Notes: generated from the letters alone by a model not told the origin. A stretch of DNA of 64,000 nucleotides from Silvibacterium acidisoli (GCA_022870745.1 CP085323.1:1550001-1614000); one strand, 5' to 3'; counted from the first letter of the stretch, positions 26,565-36,225 are shown. Numbers and translations are program-made.

Positions 26565-27298
26565 GCCTGCTTCACTCGCTGACCAAACAGGGCCGTGCCG
26601 ATGCGCACCAGCGTCGAGCCTTCCTCGATGGCGATCTCGAAGTCGCCGGACATGCCCATCGAGAGCTCATCGAAACTAAGTCCGGAGAAACGCTTTGCAT
26701 AGCTCTCGCGCAACTGGCGCAACTGGCGGAAGCACTGCCGGGCGGCTTCCAGATCCTCATCGAGCGGAGGCACCGTCATCAGCCCGCGAACCCGCAGTGA
26801 GTACAGGTGAGGAGCCTTCTCGAAGAACTCATCCAACTCGGCGCTGCCCGGCTGAAAACCGCTTTTGGCCTCTTCCTCACTGAGCTTGATTTCAACCAGA
26901 ACCGGCAGCCTATGCCCAAGCTTCTTTGCGCTATCGTTCAGCCGCTCGGCAACTCGCAACGAATCGATCGTATCGACTCCGGAAAAGAACTCCGCCGCCT
27001 TCGCAGTCTTGTTCGATTGCAAATGCCCGATCAGGTGCACCTCGATGCCGGGCTTCGCTTCACCGATTGCCACACCCACACCGGCTGCAGCCAGCTCGGC
27101 GTGCTTGCGCTCAAACTCCTGCACGCGGTTTTCACCGAAGAGGTTAATACCCGCGTCGACCGCTTCAAGAATCGCCGAGGCAGGATGCACCTTTGAAACC
27201 GCCATCAGCCGTACTTCTTTGCGCTTGCGACCGCTGCGCACGCAGGCCACATCGATTCGTTCCTCAATCGCCGACAGTCGTTCCTTGAAGGTGCTCAC
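26561..27298 (-). CDS. PLP homeostasis protein, YggS family
   Basis: 245 residues, GTG start. It is an alanine-racemase-like TIM barrel without a second domain. The PLP lysine is in RLMAVSKVHPASAILEAV near residue 36. Further family blocks are NLFGENRVQEF, EVHLIGHLQSNKTAKA, and the phosphate-binding LSMGMSGDFEIAIEEGSTLVRIGTALFG at the C-terminus. YggS/PLPBP binds pyridoxal phosphate and maintains its balance and amino-acid homeostasis. No enzymatic activity is established. First gene of the pair with DUF167. Confidence 0.95.
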   Translation of the reverse strand: MSTFKERLSAIEERIDVACVRSGRKRKEVRLMAVSKVHPASAILEAVDAGINLFGENRVQEFERKHAELAAAGVGVAIGEAKPGIEVHLIGHLQSNKTAKAAEFFSGVDTIDSLRVAERLNDSAKKLGHRLPVLVEIKLSEEEAKSGFQPGSAELDEFFEKAPHLYSLRVRGLMTVPPLDEDLEAARQCFRQLRQLRESYAKRFSGLSFDELSMGMSGDFEIAIEEGSTLVRIGTALFGQRVKQA

Positions 27299-27317
27299 AC
27301 TCTCATCTTAAAAGAAC

Positions 27318-27343
27318 AAAGGCAGGGATCGCTCCCTGCCTTT
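27318..27343 (-). terminator. Rho-independent terminator of the M1 aminopeptidase gene
   Basis: GGCAGGGA (27321-27328) and TCCCTGCC (27333-27340) pair around a TCGC loop, extended by AAA/TTT on each side. Read on the minus strand the stem is followed by TTTGTTCTTTT. It lies just past the stop of the aminopeptidase gene and before the yggS start. Confidence 0.8.
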
Positions 27344-27361
27344 ATCGTGTTTGCGACCCAG

Positions 27362-29956
27362 CTACTGTTTCGCGATCCACTCTTTCAGCTTCGGCTCCTG
27401 CGAAGCGCGCAGGTCGATGCAATCGTTCATATTGTTCTTAGCCCGCTCGAGTGCATTCGCAGAAGCATGCACCGGGTGGGTCGAGAAGAACTGGAGCACA
27501 GCGTCACGCTTGTCGGCGCTGCAGAAGCTTCCTGCCGCTCCTACAAGGCGGCCGCCAGCCATGGTCGTGAGCTGAGCCTTGACCTTGTCCCAGTTCTGCT
27601 GCACATAATCCCAGGCGAGCTCGCGCGTGCCGGGGCTGCGCAGCGCTGCTGTGAACTGGAATACCGCGTCCTGGTTCCGGACCTTGCCGGATGCCGCATA
27701 TTCCAGCGACCGCTTCGCCAGCGCGGGGTCCTGGAACTGCGCAAGCAGATGCAGTGCACCTTCCTGCACGACAGGATCGGGCGACGTCTCCGAGGTCTTT
27801 TGCAGCTGATCGAACAGCGCACCGTCTCCGCCGTATACCGCAACCGCAAGAGCCGCACGGCCCAGCGTCGGTTCTACAGAATCGGAATTCGCCTGGTAAG
27901 CCTCGGCCAGTTTTTTCGCTTCTGCAAGCACCTGCTGATCGCGGCCGGATTCACCGAGTGCCTGGAAGAGCTCTGCTCGCAGTTCGCGTTTCTCGGAGCT
28001 GTCCTGCGCGGAGGGCTGTCCCAGGCGATCGAGCGCGGGCTTGAAGTTCTTGCGCACCCAGTCGGCAATCGCCTGCTGTTCCTGCGGCGTCGCAGCGATC
28101 TGTGCCTGGATCGCCGACACATTGCCCAGCGCCAGCTTCATGACGGGGGCGTTCGTATCGTCCTTCACGCTCGCCGCGAGGTCGAGGTAGTCGGCCACAG
28201 AAGCCTGGTTCGCCTGCACGCGCGCCCACTCGTCTCCCAGAACCGAGATGCGTTCCGCCGGAGTCAGCTTCTGCTCCATGTTGGCGACGATCGAGTGAAA
28301 CACTTCCGGGGTATATGCGCTGCGGTAGTACCCCTTGCCTTCGGCATCGGCAAAAAAGAGCGGAGCATCCGGAACCTTCACCGATCCATTCTGCCCGGAG
28401 AGCACATCGCACTGCGCCTTTCCGTCAGCAGATTTCACGCACACGGGGATCAGCCAGCTCTGTTCGGTCGCTTTCATCTCCGGGCTAAGGAAAAAGCGAT
28501 GTTGTGAAACCTGCACGGAGCCGGACTGCGGCGCAGCAAAGCTCAACATCGGCACACCAGGCTGCGCGATGAAGTTCGCCATGATCTTGTCAATCGGCTT
28601 GTGGCTGATGGCAGTCTGCGCACCCCAGAAGTCCTCTGCCGTGGCATTGCCGTACATGTGAGCCTGCAGATAATTATGCACGCCCTGCCGGAAGGTCTCT
28701 TCGCCTTCGTAGTTCTCCATCATCAGGAGAATGGCGCTGCCTTTGTCGTACGTGATGCCGTCGAACATCTCGTTGATTTGGTCAGGCGTATCGGCTTCGG
28801 CGCGAATAGTGCGCGTGGTGCGCTGCGCATCGAGGTTCAGCGTGGACTGCAGCGTCGCTGCGACCTGCTGGTGAATATTCCATTCCGGATGCCAGGCCGC
28901 AATCGGCTTGTTCTCCATCCACGATGCAAAGCCTTCGTTGAGCCAGAGATTGTTCCACCACTGCATGGTGACCATATCGCCAAACCACTGGTGCGCCATC
29001 TCGTGCGCAACCACCAGGCCCACATTGCGCTTTGCATTGATGGTCGCGGTCTTTTCATTGATCAGCAGATCGGTTTCGCGATAGGTGATCGCGCCAAAGT
29101 TTTCCATGGCGCCGGCTTCGAAGTCCGGCAGGGCGATCATGTCCAGCTTAGGCATCGGATACTTGATGCCAAAATATGTGTCGTAATAGTGCAGCACGAA
29201 CTCTGCCGCCTCCAGCGCGAACTGGCTGTACTGCACCTTGTCCGGCGTAGCGCAGGAACGGATCGGCACGCCATCGCTGCTGCCGCTCACGCACTGAAAA
29301 TCGCCCACGAGAAATGCCACGAGGTAAGTCGACATCTTCGGAGTGGTCGCGAAGCGAATCGTGTGCTGTCCGATCACCGGCCCCGGCTTGTCAGAAACGA
29401 TGTTCGTATTCGAGATAGCGGTGTCGTTCTTATCGACCGTGAGGCTTACATCGAAAGTGGCTTTATAAGCCGGCTCGTCAAAGGACGGAAAAGCGCGCCG
29501 GGCGTCAGTCGGTTCGAACTGTGTCACGGCATAGTTACGCTTTGCCGTTTTCGACAGGTAAAAGCCGCGCAGCTGATCGTTGAGAATGCCGCTGTAATTT
29601 ACATGCAGGGTAATGCGGCCTTTGGGCAGCGAGCGCAGGAAGTGAAAGGTCGCCTGCTCCTTGTCCGTGTCTTCTGAAACTTCAGCTTTCAGACTGCGCC
29701 CATCAACATCCGTCGTGACATCGTGAAACTTTATCTCCGCCGCGTTCAGAGTGATCGCGTCCGTGCTGTCATCGAGCAGAACGTCGATCTCCTCCTCGCC
29801 TTCGAAGGTCGCCTTCGCCAGATCGGGAGTCAGCCTCAACCGATAATGCTCGGGATGAACGGTTTGCGGGAGTCGCTGCGCGTGTGCGCTAAAAGAGGAG
29901 GAACAAAGTGCAACCAATAGCAGGCCGAAGAAGGTACGGCCGGAGAACTTATGCAT
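27362..29956 (-). CDS. M1 family metallo-aminopeptidase, secreted
   Basis: 864 residues with an N-terminal signal peptide (FFGLLLVALCSSSFSAHA). The exopeptidase motif GAMENFGAITYRE and the zinc site HEMAHQWFGD...NEGFASW are intact, so the enzyme should be active. It cleaves N-terminal amino acids from peptides, here in the periplasm or outside. An ERAP1-like C-terminal helical domain fills residues ~530-864. AAGGAAG nine bases before the ATG is a good Shine-Dalgarno. The gene is flanked by its own terminator and appears to be a single transcription unit. Confidence 0.95.
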   Translation of the reverse strand: MHKFSGRTFFGLLLVALCSSSFSAHAQRLPQTVHPEHYRLRLTPDLAKATFEGEEEIDVLLDDSTDAITLNAAEIKFHDVTTDVDGRSLKAEVSEDTDKEQATFHFLRSLPKGRITLHVNYSGILNDQLRGFYLSKTAKRNYAVTQFEPTDARRAFPSFDEPAYKATFDVSLTVDKNDTAISNTNIVSDKPGPVIGQHTIRFATTPKMSTYLVAFLVGDFQCVSGSSDGVPIRSCATPDKVQYSQFALEAAEFVLHYYDTYFGIKYPMPKLDMIALPDFEAGAMENFGAITYRETDLLINEKTATINAKRNVGLVVAHEMAHQWFGDMVTMQWWNNLWLNEGFASWMENKPIAAWHPEWNIHQQVAATLQSTLNLDAQRTTRTIRAEADTPDQINEMFDGITYDKGSAILLMMENYEGEETFRQGVHNYLQAHMYGNATAEDFWGAQTAISHKPIDKIMANFIAQPGVPMLSFAAPQSGSVQVSQHRFFLSPEMKATEQSWLIPVCVKSADGKAQCDVLSGQNGSVKVPDAPLFFADAEGKGYYRSAYTPEVFHSIVANMEQKLTPAERISVLGDEWARVQANQASVADYLDLAASVKDDTNAPVMKLALGNVSAIQAQIAATPQEQQAIADWVRKNFKPALDRLGQPSAQDSSEKRELRAELFQALGESGRDQQVLAEAKKLAEAYQANSDSVEPTLGRAALAVAVYGGDGALFDQLQKTSETSPDPVVQEGALHLLAQFQDPALAKRSLEYAASGKVRNQDAVFQFTAALRSPGTRELAWDYVQQNWDKVKAQLTTMAGGRLVGAAGSFCSADKRDAVLQFFSTHPVHASANALERAKNNMNDCIDLRASQEPKLKEWIAKQ

Positions 29957-30031
29957 GAATCAACACTTCCTTCGAGGACGGTGGAATGGCGGCGACGATT
30001 AGCCTCTTTTCACCATAACCCAAAGCTAACT

Positions 30032-31642
30032 TCAGTGTCCGGCAGGCGCTTTGCCAGCAGCCCGGAAGGCGCGTAAGAAAAACACCAGGGGGACCATGGC
30101 GAGAGTCAGCCACCCAACCAGGCGGAAGCAATCCATAAAACCCAGCAGGCGCGTCTGGTCGGCTAACTGGTTGTAATAACGCAGGTAAGCCGCCCGGCTT
30201 GCGTCCGCGGCGGAATAACCGTGCTCCACCAGGTAGGAAGTCGTTCGTTGAATGGCGTTCTGCAACTGCGGCGACGAGGGCGGGAGATAGGCTCCGGTAA
30301 TTGTCTGGTGGTAATCCTGACGGCGTTCACTCAGCGTTGTCACAAACGCGATACCGAAACTGCCGCCCCAGTTGCGAAAGAGGTTCGTGAGGCTGGAAGC
30401 CCGGTTGTTCTGGGCAGGCGAAAGCTCGGAGTAGGCAATAACGCTCACCGGCACGAAGAAGAATGCATAGCCCAGCCCCTGGTAGGCACGCGCCAGGGCG
30501 TAGTGGTTGTAATCGGTCTGCAGGTTGAACCCGCTATAGTGGAACATGGATAACGAGATCACCGTGAGGCTGCAAAAGATCAGCATCTTCGGGCTGACGA
30601 TCTTTCGCTGAATCAGCTGCGCTCCAACCGGAGCCAACATCGTGATCACCAGCGCTCCCGGGCCGAGCACGAGACCTGCATCGATGGCCCGGTATCCATA
30701 GAGCGACTGCAGAATCTGCGGAATCATGGTCGTGGTTGCGAACAGTCCGAATCCGAAGACGAAGTAATAAACCGAAGCGATCGAGAAGTTACGGCTCTTC
30801 AGCAGACGTAACTCAATAATCGGGTCGCTTGTTTTCAACTCCCACCATATCGCCGCGATCCAGCACAGGATGGCGATGAAAAACATCCGCGTGATGAACG
30901 TGCTGCCGAACCAGTCGTCGATCTGTCCTCGGTCGAGCACGATCTCCAGCGCAGCAGAACCCAGGCCAATCAGCAGGATGCCGAAGACATCGATCTTCAA
31001 CCTGCCCGCTTGCCGCGCCGTCTTGCGCTCGGCTTCGAATGCCGGGGGATCCTGCACAAATCGATTTGTCAGGAAAAGCGAAAGCGCGCCGATGGGGATG
31101 TTGATCAGGAAGACCCAGCGCCAGGTGTAGTTGTCGGTTATCCAGCCGCCGAGCACAGGCCCGATGGCGGGCGCCGTCACAATTGCAACTGTATAAAGCG
31201 CAAATGCCGAGGCGCGCTTCTCCGGTGGAAACGTATCGACGAGAATCGCCTGCTCGACAGGTGCCAGGCCACCGCCGCCTATGCCCTGCAGTACGCGGCT
31301 GATCAGCATGATGTTGAGCGACGGCGCGATACCGCAGAAAAATGACGTGATGGTAAACAGCGCCACGCACGCCATGTAGTACGTCTTGCGGCCGAAGACG
31401 CGGCTGAGCCAGGCGCTCATCGGGAGCACCACCGCGTTCGCAACCAGGTACGTGGTTAGAATCCACGTAACTTCGTCGAAGCTGCGCCCCAACCCTCCGG
31501 CGATATAAGGCAAGGAAACATTAGCAATAGAGGTATCCAGCAGCTCCATGAACGTGGCCAGCGTGACGGTGAGAGCAATCACCCACGGATTGACCGCTCG
31601 CCTGGCGGTAGACGCCGGTTGAGGAAGACTTGCTGTTGCCAC
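30032..31642 (-). CDS. DHA2 family MFS multidrug efflux transporter (EmrB/QacA-like)
   Basis: 536 residues, GTG start, about 14 membrane helices. DHA2 signatures are the first-helix LDTSIANVSLPYIAGGLG, the WILTTYLVANAVVLPMSAWLS block, and motif C (TAPAIGPVLGGWITD) in helix 5. This inner membrane pump would export hydrophobic or cationic compounds by proton antiport. A TetR regulator gene lies 99 bp upstream on the same strand. No EmrA-like adaptor is adjacent. Confidence 0.93.
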   Translation of the reverse strand: MATASLPQPASTARRAVNPWVIALTVTLATFMELLDTSIANVSLPYIAGGLGRSFDEVTWILTTYLVANAVVLPMSAWLSRVFGRKTYYMACVALFTITSFFCGIAPSLNIMLISRVLQGIGGGGLAPVEQAILVDTFPPEKRASAFALYTVAIVTAPAIGPVLGGWITDNYTWRWVFLINIPIGALSLFLTNRFVQDPPAFEAERKTARQAGRLKIDVFGILLIGLGSAALEIVLDRGQIDDWFGSTFITRMFFIAILCWIAAIWWELKTSDPIIELRLLKSRNFSIASVYYFVFGFGLFATTTMIPQILQSLYGYRAIDAGLVLGPGALVITMLAPVGAQLIQRKIVSPKMLIFCSLTVISLSMFHYSGFNLQTDYNHYALARAYQGLGYAFFFVPVSVIAYSELSPAQNNRASSLTNLFRNWGGSFGIAFVTTLSERRQDYHQTITGAYLPPSSPQLQNAIQRTTSYLVEHGYSAADASRAAYLRYYNQLADQTRLLGFMDCFRLVGWLTLAMVPLVFFLRAFRAAGKAPAGH

Positions 31643-31694
31643 CTTGCGCTGCCCTGCCCTTCTTACATCTGGATAGGGATAAGAGCGAGGAAAC

Positions 31695-31708
31695 GACCGA
31701 AAGGTCGC
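31695..31708. promoter_or_regulatory. palindrome upstream of the MFS gene
   Basis: CGACCGAAAGGTCG has perfect 5-bp arms around GAAA, 53 bp before the MFS start. It shares ACCG-N3-GGT with the palindrome upstream of the tetR gene, so it may be a second site for that repressor. As RNA it could instead be a GAAA-capped hairpin. Confidence 0.4.
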
Positions 31709-31741
31709 AAAAAATGGCAGCCTTTTTAGGTTTTAAGGCAG

Positions 31742-32344
31742 TTACTGGACGATCTCGCGCCGGCGCAATGCTGTTTCCACATACCAGTTGAGGTGCGCCA
31801 GCGCGCCGCGAAGGCCCTTGTCCGTTTGCTCGATTCGGCTGATCAGCATGCCGCCCTCGAGAGTTGCGATCACCACGTTCACCACCTGCCGGGGGTCAAC
31901 TTCTTTCCTGATAGCGCCGGCGGCAATGCCCTCTTCGATAAGCGCCTGCAGCGATTCTTTCCATGCGGCAAGAGCTTTCCGTACCTTCCTGCGAAGGATC
32001 GGATTTCCGTTATCCGAATCGACTGCGGTGTTTAAAAGCGGGCATCCGCCCGGGAATCCGGAGTGAAGCACGAAATTCGCAATGTTCTGTTTGAGGCGAT
32101 CCAAAGGGTTTGCGATCGATGAAAGGCTCGTGCGGCGCTTGCTGCGAGTCGTCTCCCAGGCAAAGTCAAAAGCTTCGGCGGCCAGCTCTTCCTTGCTCTG
32201 AAAATGGCGATAGATGCCGCCCTTTTCGAGGCCCGTGGCGTGCATGATGTCCTGCATCGAGCAGCCTTCGTATCCACGCTGGTTGAACAGAGGTGCGGCT
32301 TTCTCGATGATTCGCTGCCTGGTCTCTTCGCCTTTGGTTGCCAC
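31742..32344 (-). CDS. TetR family transcriptional regulator
   Basis: 200 residues. The HTH GCSMQDIMHATGLEKGGIYR (~26-45) is followed by HFQSKEELAAEAFDFAW. The C-terminal domain matches the TetR_C kind found in AcrR/YcdC-like repressors (GFPGGCPLLNTAVDSDNGNP). It lies directly upstream of the DHA2 pump gene and probably represses it and itself. An ACCGTTCGGT palindrome is 21 bp before its start. Confidence 0.88.
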   Translation of the reverse strand: MATKGEETRQRIIEKAAPLFNQRGYEGCSMQDIMHATGLEKGGIYRHFQSKEELAAEAFDFAWETTRSKRRTSLSSIANPLDRLKQNIANFVLHSGFPGGCPLLNTAVDSDNGNPILRRKVRKALAAWKESLQALIEEGIAAGAIRKEVDPRQVVNVVIATLEGGMLISRIEQTDKGLRGALAHLNWYVETALRRREIVQ

Positions 32345-32364
32345 AGGATACCCTCAACGTTAAA

Positions 32365-32374
32365 ACCGTTCGGT
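32365..32374. promoter_or_regulatory. candidate TetR operator
   Basis: ACCGTTCGGT, with perfect 4-bp arms, lies in an AT-rich stretch between copD and tetR, where an autoregulating repressor would bind. Its flanks also contain GTTAA/TTAAC elements. Confidence 0.4.
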
Positions 32375-32393
32375 CTCTTATGTTAACACCAGG

Positions 32394-33995
32394 TCAAGCC
32401 TCGCGGTAATCGAGCAGGACGACACCCACCAGGATGAGGCAAACTGGCCATATCCATCGTGTAACGGTTCGCAACCTTGATTCGCCTTCCGCGCTGTCGG
32501 GCGGCAAGCGCAATTCCATCCAGCGGCTCCAGCCGGCGGTGGCTCCAAGCAATGCGATCGACGAGTGGCTGATCTCCACAAGTGTTTCGTCTTTGACATT
32601 GCCGAAGGCGTGAGAGTGGGTCAGCAATACGGCGCCACCGATGGCGCAGAGTCCCGGAAAAACCAGCGCGGCGCGAGGCGACTGCCACCGGCCTGTTTCT
32701 ACGGCCCATTGAAAGACGGCAAAACCCACAATCAGCAGCGCGAAGAACCGGTGTTCCAGCACCTCCGATTCTGCAAAGCTGGCCCAGAAGGGACGAGGCC
32801 CGAGCGGCCATGCTTCAGGATCGGCGCGAAGAACAATAAAGACAGCAAGACAGATGAAGAGAAGCGGCCAGTTTCTCGCCCATGCCTGCCTGCGGAATCT
32901 CGCGATCAGCGCAAAAGTGCCTGCCAACAGCACAATCAGTCCGGCCCAGTGATGGTTGTACTCCGACCACGCGCGATCCATCACGTCGTTTTCAGCGCCT
33001 TCACTGAAAGAGTCCTGCAGTTTGCTGCTGAGGGAGATCCGCTGCTTCAGCTGCGAAAAATCAGGGCTGTGCAACTCCGGCCAATGCCATTCCAGGCGCT
33101 GCACGATCTCTGCTTTCGACAGCTGATCCGGCCCGACATCCACGGCGGCCGGTTGCGAGGTTAGTGAAGCGGCAACCAGGATCGCGGTGAAGCCAAGACC
33201 GATCTCTACCTCGCTTACACGACGCAGCCGCTTCAGCAACGGCGCCGGATCGCTCGATGCGGCACGGGCAAGCAGAAAATTGCCGGCGCCAAGCACTACT
33301 GTCATCGCAAACAGGTAGACCTTCGCAAGCACCAGCATTCCGTACGAGGTTCCATACAGGCCGTTCCACGAACCGACGTAGAAACGCGCCATGCCCAGTC
33401 CGGCAAGTACGAGCATCGTCACTCCGGCGATCGCAATGGCGGAATAGCGCTGAACGAGTTTTCGGTTGCCCCCCTTGCGCAGGGCAACAAGGAGACTGGG
33501 CATCGCTCCAATCCACGCAGAGGAACCGAGATGATGCGCCGCAGTGAGTAACACCAGCAATGCGCGATCCTCGAGCCGGGACGCCGCATGACTCAGGGCG
33601 ACGGAAGATCCCGTGATAGTCAACGCCAACAGCAGCGCAAACCAATGGAATGACGGAGCAAAACGCAGGAGTACCCAAAGAAGGATCGACGCGGACACGA
33701 TGACTGCGTCCGAGAGAAAGAAGCCCGCTGTCAGCACGTCGTGCCAGCCAAGCCCCGACCCGTTCATCATCTCGACGGCGCTCTCAAGAGCCGATAAGGC
33801 CTGCGTCACCGCAAGCGCGAGCGCAGCCCAGCTGGTAAATCGGGCGAGAGAGCTTCGCAGCGAATTTTCAGTGAGTGCCGGCGTTGCTGCCAGCAGAAGG
33901 AAGATCACGCCTCCTACGGCAAGCGCTTCGAAGGAGAGCGTGAAGGCACGCAGCAGTACAGAGAAGAGATCGAGGTCCTGGATCAGCCAGATCAC
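32394..33995 (-). CDS. CopD family copper resistance membrane protein
   Basis: 533 residues with about 12-13 hydrophobic helices and a periplasmic loop around residues 290-335. The CopD core is recognisable from TAAHHLGSSAWIGAMPSLLVAL (family block with the conserved His pair) and GTSYGMLVLAKVYLFAMTVVLGAGNF. It is thought to move copper across the inner membrane with periplasmic CopC. Length beyond typical CopD (~300) reflects extra C-terminal helices. It follows copC by 9 bp. Confidence 0.85.
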   Translation of the reverse strand: MIWLIQDLDLFSVLLRAFTLSFEALAVGGVIFLLLAATPALTENSLRSSLARFTSWAALALAVTQALSALESAVEMMNGSGLGWHDVLTAGFFLSDAVIVSASILLWVLLRFAPSFHWFALLLALTITGSSVALSHAASRLEDRALLVLLTAAHHLGSSAWIGAMPSLLVALRKGGNRKLVQRYSAIAIAGVTMLVLAGLGMARFYVGSWNGLYGTSYGMLVLAKVYLFAMTVVLGAGNFLLARAASSDPAPLLKRLRRVSEVEIGLGFTAILVAASLTSQPAAVDVGPDQLSKAEIVQRLEWHWPELHSPDFSQLKQRISLSSKLQDSFSEGAENDVMDRAWSEYNHHWAGLIVLLAGTFALIARFRRQAWARNWPLLFICLAVFIVLRADPEAWPLGPRPFWASFAESEVLEHRFFALLIVGFAVFQWAVETGRWQSPRAALVFPGLCAIGGAVLLTHSHAFGNVKDETLVEISHSSIALLGATAGWSRWMELRLPPDSAEGESRLRTVTRWIWPVCLILVGVVLLDYREA

Positions 33996-34004
33996 GAGTG
34001 CAGC

Positions 34005-34361
34005 TTACTCAACAGAAAAAGGAATTTCGCCGCGCGAGATATGTCCATCGGAAGAAAGAGCCTGCCAGCGCAGCGTGTAGCTGCCATGCTGCAGGTTGAG
34101 ATGAGAGGTCAATTCGTTTGCGCCGTGCTGAGCTGACAACGAAACGGGCTGTGTCTTTCCGTCAGGCATCACCAGGGTCAGCTGCGAATGTGCGCCATCG
34201 ACGCGCGAATTGAACTTCAGATCGACATCGATGGACGGACCATGAACTTTACCGTGAACGGCGGGATTCGAAGTCATAAGTACGGCATGTGCGAGGGCGA
34301 TCCTGCAAAAGCCAGTCAACAGAAGCACCACGATTGCAGCGCTCGAAAAAGCCTTCTTCAT
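34005..34361 (-). CDS. copC: CopC domain copper-binding protein, periplasmic
   Basis: 118 residues. The signal peptide ends ...CRIALA, leaving His25 as the mature N-terminus (HAVLMTSNPA), as in CopC where the N-terminal His forms the Cu(II) histidine brace. A second His in the DGAHSQL block and SSDGHISRGEIPF at the C-terminus complete the site. It would bind copper in the periplasm and pass it to CopD. It starts 32 bp after the glucokinase stop, so readthrough from the sugar operon is possible. Confidence 0.9.
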   Translation of the reverse strand: MKKAFSSAAIVVLLLTGFCRIALAHAVLMTSNPAVHGKVHGPSIDVDLKFNSRVDGAHSQLTLVMPDGKTQPVSLSAQHGANELTSHLNLQHGSYTLRWQALSSDGHISRGEIPFSVE

Positions 34362-34393
34362 ACTTCCGTATCCCTTCCGTCTTTTACTGCGAA

Positions 34394-35416
34394 TTACAGC
34401 GATGCGGCACGCACCGAAGCTCCGCTCATTTCCGCGGCGCGCGCTTCGGCGTAGGCTGCGGCACCCATCAGGGCGCAGCGGCTCTCAAGAATGATGCGAA
34501 CCGGCGTATGCACTAACAGATCGCTCAGGCGGCCTTTGTCAATGAAGGCCTTCATAAACGCACCGTCCTGCATCTTCTTCAAAATCTTTGGAGCGATTCC
34601 GCCGCCCAGATACATTCCTCCGACGGACAGAACCTTCAGTGCGAGATTTCCTGCTTCTGCTCCATAGGCAGCAGCGAAGATATCAAGAGTTTTGGCACAG
34701 AGCTCGCTCTCGCCGGATTCTCCCAGTTCGCCGATCACCGCGTTGGGGTCCTCCTGCGCCATGCGTTCCTTGAGCCAGGCCGGCTCGTCCATCTTTTTGT
34801 CGTCGCGCAGGAACTGGTAAATATTCTTGAGGCCAATCCCCGAGACGACACGTTCGAAGCTCACGCGGCCATTTAACGTCTGCTGTAAATAGCGCAGCAG
34901 GTCGATTTCAACTTCGTTGCGCGGAGAGAAATCGCAGTGTCCGCCTTCGGAGGCCATGGGGATATGCGTCTTGCCATTCCAGACGAGAATCGCTTCTCCA
35001 AGGCCGGTACCCGCAGAGACGAGGCCACGATTGCCAACGGAAGAAGAATCGCCCGCGCTCAATTCGAAAATCTGATCGGCGGACAGCTCCGGAATGCCAT
35101 AACCGTTCGCCTCAAGATCGTTGATCAGGAAGAGGTGCTCGATCTTCAGCGCGAGACCCATCTCGCGTGCATCGATCACCCAGGGAAGATTGGTGAGCTT
35201 CAGCCGGCCGCCGCGCACCGGACCGGGAACGCCGAAACAGGCCGCGGTGACTTCGGGATTGTCCGACTCCGTCAGAAACTTGCGAACGATGTCTTCAAGC
35301 CCGGCATACTCGCGGGCGGGAAACTTCTCGTCCTTGTAGTGCGTGAGGTGACCGCGCTCAAAACTGTAGAGCGCAAGGTGTACCTTGGTGCCGCCAACAT
35401 CGCCCGCAAGAATCAT
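34394..35416 (-). CDS. glk: glucokinase
   Basis: 340 residues of the Glk (PF02685) type rather than ROK. The phosphate loop is ILAGDVGGTKVHLALY and the sugar-binding parts include FLINDLEANGYG and SEGGHCDFSPRNEVE. GTGLGEAILVW is the second phosphate motif. It phosphorylates glucose to glucose-6-phosphate with ATP in the cytoplasm. Its start overlaps the pgl stop by 4 bases. It ends the tkt-to-glk operon, supplying the substrate for the Zwf encoded two genes upstream. Confidence 0.95.
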   Translation of the reverse strand: MILAGDVGGTKVHLALYSFERGHLTHYKDEKFPAREYAGLEDIVRKFLTESDNPEVTAACFGVPGPVRGGRLKLTNLPWVIDAREMGLALKIEHLFLINDLEANGYGIPELSADQIFELSAGDSSSVGNRGLVSAGTGLGEAILVWNGKTHIPMASEGGHCDFSPRNEVEIDLLRYLQQTLNGRVSFERVVSGIGLKNIYQFLRDDKKMDEPAWLKERMAQEDPNAVIGELGESGESELCAKTLDIFAAAYGAEAGNLALKVLSVGGMYLGGGIAPKILKKMQDGAFMKAFIDKGRLSDLLVHTPVRIILESRCALMGAAAYAEARAAEMSGASVRAASL

Positions 35417-36210
35417 CTTTCAATCTCCAGATAGCCTTTACCGTCTGCCCCAACCGGCGGAAGCAGTGCTGCCGCATCGCGGTCGAGCAGAAGCAGCAAC
35501 CTGCCGCTCCGAGGCTGGATCAGCTGAGACGGCAGCGTCTCGGGATCGTATGGCCCCTGGAGCACCTTCTGCAACGGCTCAGCCTTGTCCTTGCCGCCAA
35601 TCAGGAAGAAGACTTCCTTCGCCTGGTTGATGACCGGCCAGGTCAGCGTGATGCGCCAGGTGTCCTTCTGGGGCACATGGTTCGCCGTCACGATCTTCGC
35701 CAGCTCGTGGATAGCTTCGGTGTGGGGAAAGAGCGAAGCAGTATGGCCATCGTCGCCCATGCCCAGCGCGAGCACGTCGAATACCGGCGTTTCCGCGCCT
35801 TCCAGCTTGAACTGGTTGCGGATGGCCGATTCGTAACGTGCAGCGGCTTCTTCAGGATTGAGCTCGCCTTCCATGCGAAAGACATGATCCGGATTGAGCG
35901 GCACCTTGGAGAGCAGCTCTTCACGCGTCATGCGGTAGTTGCTGTCCTTGTCATCCGGTGGAACCGTGCGCTCGTCCACGAAGAACAGCTCGATGTCGTC
36001 CCACGGCATCGCCTTTTCAAAGGGCTGCGAGGGATCGGCCAGCAGGCCGAAGGTCTTCTTCGGTGTGCTACCGCCGGAAACAGCAACGCGAGCGCGGCCG
36101 CGAGCGGCTACACTCGCCTGGATCGTCTCAAGAAAATGGTCTGCGGCGGCGCGGCTCAGAGCATCCGCACCGTCGTAGACCCGGTATTCCACTGCAATTT
36201 TTCTCGACAT
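35413..36210 (-). CDS. pgl: 6-phosphogluconolactonase
   Basis: 265 residues of the DevB/SOL family. Motifs: VAVSGGSTPKKTFGLLA near residue 42, the IELFFVDERTVPPDDKDSNY block, ALGMGDDGHTASLFP, and TLTWPVINQAKEVFFLIGG. It hydrolyses 6-phosphogluconolactone, the second step of the oxidative pentose phosphate path. It is 15 bp after zwf and overlaps glk. Confidence 0.95.
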   Translation of the reverse strand: MSRKIAVEYRVYDGADALSRAAADHFLETIQASVAARGRARVAVSGGSTPKKTFGLLADPSQPFEKAMPWDDIELFFVDERTVPPDDKDSNYRMTREELLSKVPLNPDHVFRMEGELNPEEAAARYESAIRNQFKLEGAETPVFDVLALGMGDDGHTASLFPHTEAIHELAKIVTANHVPQKDTWRITLTWPVINQAKEVFFLIGGKDKAEPLQKVLQGPYDPETLPSQLIQPRSGRLLLLLDRDAAALLPPVGADGKGYLEIER

Positions 36211-36225
36211 TTGTATTCCCGTTTC

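Noticed and set aside
27347-29677. 386- and 358-residue plus-strand frames opposite the M1 aminopeptidase
   Set aside because: Antisense shadows of a full-length enzyme with intact active site.
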